NCBI RefSeq assembly: GCF_009832905.1
Contig: NZ_CP047135.1
Coordinates: 1,094,001 to 1,158,000, forward strand
Direction of reading: 5' to 3'
Origin: Stenotrophomonas sp. 364
Lineage (GTDB): Bacteria > Pseudomonadota > Gammaproteobacteria > Xanthomonadales > Xanthomonadaceae
DNA length: 64,000 bases
Positions within the stretch are counted from its first letter, which is position 1; each line of letters opens with the position of its first letter. The notes under the pieces are model-generated. The model had not been told where the DNA came from. It ran no database searches and saw nothing but the letters and a program-made list of their open reading frames with translations. The position numbers and the translations under genes are program-made. Below are positions 61,064 through 64,000 of this stretch, one piece after another.

Positions 61064-62548
61064 ATGGTGATGTCGCACCTAGAAGCGCCCGAAGCCGCAC
61101 TGCGCGTGATGATCGACCCGATCCTGAAGGGGGGCGTCGATGAAGGTGTGGACCGCGTGTGCTGGCTGCAGGCGTTGCCGCCACGGGGTCTGTTCGATCT
61201 TGATGAGCGTCGACGCAGTTGGTGGGCCCCCAACGATGATGGACTGCTCGCTTGCCTGCAGGCTTGTCCGGATGCCCCGGTTGAAGTACAGGCAGTGGCA
61301 CTGTTCCTGGCGGGCTCCGATGGCAATGGTCACACGCGCGAGGCTGCGCTCCGGAAGATGCGTTCGGTGCCCGGCCACCTGACCCTGTCCTGTGCCTTGC
61401 TCCGCTGCAATGACTGGGTGGTCGAGGTGCGTGTCGTGGCACAGGAGGTGGTGATGACTCTCCTCGGGAAGTGCTCGGTGCAGCACGTGCTGGCGGCCTG
61501 GCCGATTGCAGTCCGCTTGCGGGATGCGCAGCGCGTGCAGCGGGACTGGCTTGAGGGAACCCTGTTCGCCTGGCTGTCATCGCCCTCTGCTCAGGTCGTA
61601 CTGGAAGGGCTCTTGGGCCATACCGATGCACGAACCCGGCTGGCGGCCTACGCCATCGCTCTGCAGATCCATCCGGACCAGGCGGAACTGCGCGCACACG
61701 CGCTGCTGGACAGTGATCCACATGTCTCGCATCTGGCGCTTGACCATCTTCTGGAACACGGCGAGCCCGCACAGGTCGAAGCGCAATGCGTCCTCGCATT
61801 GTCCGCCCCCTCGAGCAGGGTACGTGGCGCGGCACTGCGTGCGCTGGTCCAACGCGAAGCGCCTGGCCTCGACGTGTACATCGACGCTGCTGCGTTCGAC
61901 CGTTCGCGCAGCGTGCGCAGGTTGGCGGCGTGGTTGCTTCAACAGCGTCAGGCTACCCCTGCAATCCAATTGTGGCGCGACGAGCTCAAGCACCGTACAC
62001 GCGGGCGCTGGCGCGAGGCATTGGAGGCTCTTGGCGATCATGCCGAGGCTGGCGATGTGCATGGATTGCGCACCCTGCTGCCCCAAGTATCGGCGCGTCA
62101 TCAACGCAACTGTCTGCGCGGCTGGCTACGGGCCGAGGGTGGCGCCAGTCTGGCGTTCTTGCGTGTGGCGCTGGAAGCGCCAGGACGGACCGTGAACCAG
62201 CTGTTGGCGGGCGCGACAGCACTGTGGGCCACCGAACTGGATCCGGCGCGGCTCCTGGCGTTCTGTCACGACGGTCCGTCGCCCGTGGCGCAGTCTGGCC
62301 TGCTCGGACAGTTGCCGATGCTGCCCTTGTGGCAGCACCTCGATCTGCTGCTGGACGCAGTACCGCAGCGCCCCGATGAGCGTGCCTGGCACCTGCAACT
62401 GGTGGAAAACTGGCTTCGGGTGAGTCGGCGCTACTCGCCGTTGGGGGTCGCCCGTCGGCAGGCGTTGGTCAGCCGCCTTGAAGAGGGCAGGCACGCCCTG
62501 GCGGATCCGGCCGCTGCGCAGGTGCTCGCTGCAATACGACAGGCTTGA
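61064..62548 (+). CDS. HEAT-repeat-like protein of unknown function (494 aa)
   Basis: I do not recognise a named family. It is 494 residues, soluble and built of many helix pairs about 30 residues apart, for example EVQAVALFLAGSDGNGHTREAALRKMR, ARTRLAAYAIALQIHPDQAELRAHALLDSDPHVSHLALDHLL and SRVRGAALRALVQ (each shown in part). This is the HEAT-like pattern of some PBS-lyase and STM-related proteins. It has no catalytic motif, signal or membrane helix. Third codon positions include more A and T than its neighbours, which hints at recent transfer. The start ATG 61064 follows GGAAG. It is alone, opposite the cyclophilin gene. Confidence 0.75.
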   Translation: MVMSHLEAPEAALRVMIDPILKGGVDEGVDRVCWLQALPPRGLFDLDERRRSWWAPNDDGLLACLQACPDAPVEVQAVALFLAGSDGNGHTREAALRKMRSVPGHLTLSCALLRCNDWVVEVRVVAQEVVMTLLGKCSVQHVLAAWPIAVRLRDAQRVQRDWLEGTLFAWLSSPSAQVVLEGLLGHTDARTRLAAYAIALQIHPDQAELRAHALLDSDPHVSHLALDHLLEHGEPAQVEAQCVLALSAPSSRVRGAALRALVQREAPGLDVYIDAAAFDRSRSVRRLAAWLLQQRQATPAIQLWRDELKHRTRGRWREALEALGDHAEAGDVHGLRTLLPQVSARHQRNCLRGWLRAEGGASLAFLRVALEAPGRTVNQLLAGATALWATELDPARLLAFCHDGPSPVAQSGLLGQLPMLPLWQHLDLLLDAVPQRPDERAWHLQLVENWLRVSRRYSPLGVARRQALVSRLEEGRHALADPAAAQVLAAIRQA

Positions 62549-62742
62549 AGCCCGCTCGCTGTTACCTGACGAAGGCAGCGCCGAACTCCCGGAGCAACAG
62601 CGAGGTGGGCGAGAGCAGACAGGAGAGGGAATCCGCTTTCCAGAGAGGCGAGCCGGTTGGCGGGGCTTTTGGGCAGGCAGCCGGCCGACGGGCTCCCAAC
62701 CGGCACGGTGACTAAGGGCACATTCGCTATACCGGACTTCAC
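62549..62742. other. Gap of about 190 bases before the padR promoter region
   Basis: No gene and no repeat recognised. The end of the gap, TTCGCTATACCGG near 62724, could hold a -10 (TATACC) for padR, but it has no good -35. Confidence 0.4.
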
Positions 62743-62765
62743 ACTAGTGTTGACTCCACGCTAGT
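62743..62765. promoter_or_regulatory. Candidate PadR operator
   Basis: ACTAGTG and CGCTAGT, separated by TTGACTCCA, form a 23-base inverted repeat with one mismatch. It ends just before the ribosome site of padR, in keeping with autoregulation by PadR-family proteins. Confidence 0.6.
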
Positions 62766-62776
62766 TGGAGAACGCG

Positions 62777-63142
62777 ATGAGCGACTACGACGCCCACCTG
62801 AAGAAGTTCCAGAAAGAGCTCAGCGCCGGCACGGTCTCGCTGGCCCTGCTGGCGGTGCTGGCCAAGGCCGGCGAGCCGCTGTACGGCTACCTGATCGCCA
62901 AGGAGCTGGAGCGGGTCGGCGAAGGCGTGCTGAGCGGCAAGCAGAGCGCGCTGTACCCGGTGCTGCGCAACCTGGAAGGGGCCGGGTTGCTGGAAAGCCA
63001 TGTTGAACCGTCGATGGCCGGTCCGCCGCGACGCTACTACCGCATCAATGACACGGGCCGTGAGGTGCTCCGGCAATGGATCGCCGCGTGGCGCGCTACC
63101 CGTGATTCCGTCGATTCCGTCCTGAAAGGGGTAAGTGAATGA
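62777..63142 (+). CDS. PadR-family transcription regulator
   Basis: 121 residues. The winged-helix core has SLALLAVLAKAGEPLYGYLIAKELERVG in pieces, the recognition part GKQSALYPVLRNLEGAGLLES and the wing PRRYYRINDTGREVLRQWIAAW, a clear PadR pattern (PLYGY, LYPxLxxLE, RxYYxxT). The start is ATG 62777 with GGAG six bases above. Its stop overlaps the ATG of the downstream gene (ATGA), so the two form one unit, typical of PadR with a HAAS/sensor membrane protein. It probably represses its own operon. Confidence 0.93.
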   Translation: MSDYDAHLKKFQKELSAGTVSLALLAVLAKAGEPLYGYLIAKELERVGEGVLSGKQSALYPVLRNLEGAGLLESHVEPSMAGPPRRYYRINDTGREVLRQWIAAWRATRDSVDSVLKGVSE

Positions 63143-64000
63143 ACATCGCGTCCGTGGCCGGTCGGGCCTTGCCGACCACCATTCCCGAGTACCTGGCGCA
63201 GCTGCGCGCCGCCCTGCACGACGCCGATCCGGCGATGGTGCAGGACGCGCTGTACGACGCCGAGGAGTACCTGCGCTCCGAACTGGCGGCCCAGCCCGGC
63301 CGCAGCGAGGCCGAGGTGATCGCCGACGTCGCCAGCAGCTACGGCGCGCCGGAAGAAGTGGCCGATATCTACCGCGAAACCGAAATCACGGTGAACCGCG
63401 CGCTGCGTACGCCCAGCGCGGGGGCAGCGCCGCTGCGCCGGCCCGTGGTGGCCGCTGGCACGGCGGGTGGGGCGGCCGCGGCAAGCATCGGCACCCCGCC
63501 GCCGGCCACGCCAAAGCCGCGTTCGGCGCTGGTCCGGTTCTTCGGCGTGGCGCTGGAAGCCCGCACCTACGGGGCGCTGTTCTACATGCTGCTGTCGCTG
63601 GCCACCGGCACGTTCTTCTTCACCTGGGTGGTAACCGGGCTGTCGCTGTCGCTGGGGTTGATGGTGCTGATCATCGGTATCCCGATCACCGTGCTGTTCT
63701 TCGGGTCGGTCCGCGGTCTGTCGCTGCTGGAAGGGCGGCTGGTGGAAGCGCTGCTGGGCGAACGCATGCCGCGCCGGCCGACCTATTCCGACCGCAGCCG
63801 CAGCTGGCTGCAGCGGGTGGGCGACATGTTCACCGATGGCCGCACCTGGCTGACGCTGCTGTATTTCGTGCTGATGCTGCCGCTGGGCGTTGTGTACTTC
63901 ACTATCGCGGTGACCCTGCTCTCGATCTCGCTGACCTTCATCTGGGCGCCGGTGGCGGCCTTGTTCACCGGCGAGATCCCGGGCATCTACATCGAAGGCG
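63139..64000 (+). CDS. HAAS/DUF1700 plus sensor-domain membrane protein (partial, 3' end off the window)
   Basis: 287 residues are seen. The N-terminal domain (about residues 13-85) is a HAAS-type helical domain (PTTIPEYLAQLRAALHDADPAMVQDALYDAEEYLRSEL in pieces, and EVIADVASSYGAPEEVADIY), often encoded next to PadR. A Pro/Ala linker is followed by a sensor-type membrane region with hydrophobic hairpins (LFYMLLSLATGTFFFTWVVTGLSLSLGLMVLIIGIPITVLFFGSV, shown in parts; LLYFVLMLPLGVVYFTIAVTLLSISLTFIWAPVAALF). The ATG overlaps padR by 4 bases. It may be the membrane partner that responds to envelope stress with PadR. The end is not in the window. Confidence 0.8.
   Translation, partial: MNIASVAGRALPTTIPEYLAQLRAALHDADPAMVQDALYDAEEYLRSELAAQPGRSEAEVIADVASSYGAPEEVADIYRETEITVNRALRTPSAGAAPLRRPVVAAGTAGGAAAASIGTPPPATPKPRSALVRFFGVALEARTYGALFYMLLSLATGTFFFTWVVTGLSLSLGLMVLIIGIPITVLFFGSVRGLSLLEGRLVEALLGERMPRRPTYSDRSRSWLQRVGDMFTDGRTWLTLLYFVLMLPLGVVYFTIAVTLLSISLTFIWAPVAALFTGEIPGIYIEG

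Overview
The window is a GC-rich (about two thirds G+C) bacterial chromosome segment with dense, short-spaced genes on both strands. Three things point to Stenotrophomonas or a close Xanthomonadaceae relative: palindromic intergenic repeats that begin with GTAG and contain cores such as CGACCGTTGGTCG or GGCCGTTGGCC (the SMAG/REP class described in S. maltophilia), a creBC-creD locus, and the general gene content (UbiM-type hydroxylase, ZnuD-like receptor with MerC-like neighbour, many c-di-GMP enzymes). I see no rRNA, tRNA, CRISPR array, phage or transposase gene. 57 protein genes are called; two run off the ends.

Layout. 0-6 kb: a partial globin-coupled diguanylate cyclase, a cation-diffusion-facilitator metal exporter, gpmA, a small hypothetical and an M13 metallopeptidase. 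6-12.5 kb (minus strand): HD-GYP phosphodiesterase, lipoprotein, mfd, a GNAT acetyltransferase and rlmJ. 12.6-16.6 kb: creB, creC and creD plus a small unknown gene; a candidate CreB-binding cre-tag lies before creD. 16.7-20.3 kb: M28 peptidase, gltX, zur. 20.4-26.7 kb: two regulated export operons on the minus strand, TetR-MFS-HlyD-unknown and MarR-MFS-small immunity-like protein, each with overlapping genes and a clear palindrome at the regulator promoter. 26.7-27.4 kb: a gene-free block with two large fold-back repeats. 27.4-30.5 kb: a ZnuD-like TonB receptor and a divergent MerC-like protein sharing a region with two candidate Zur boxes, then bTHX. 30.5-34 kb: NPP-type phosphodiesterase and an alkylation-repair pair (Ada-AlkA fusion and Ogt).

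34-47.5 kb: a ClpP-fold lipoprotein, a DUF4019 protein, a MAPEG protein, ubiM, an S4 RNA-binding protein, deaD with a long leader, then a GGDEF-EAL protein, a membrane diguanylate cyclase, rluF, a GAF-GGDEF protein and a solitary ATPase. 47.5-60 kb: mostly single genes (two EamA exporters, Pr6Pr, DUF72, VOC, serine hydrolase, ABC exporter, DUF885 peptidase, GFA, DUF4349, LysR), with SMAG repeats between them. 60-64 kb: cyclophilin, a HEAT-repeat-like unknown, and a PadR/HAAS-sensor pair cut by the window end.

How the genes fit together. Zinc and metal balance forms one theme (CDF exporter, Zur, ZnuD-like receptor, MerC-like protein). c-di-GMP turnover forms another (four GGDEF proteins, one of them GGDEF-EAL, plus HD-GYP). 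Drug export under local repressors is a third. I found no complete, clearly new multigene system. The best leads are the fold-back block, SMAG heads that supply stop codons, the unknown genes attached to creD and to the Emr-like operon, and the immunity-like gene in the MarR-MFS operon.
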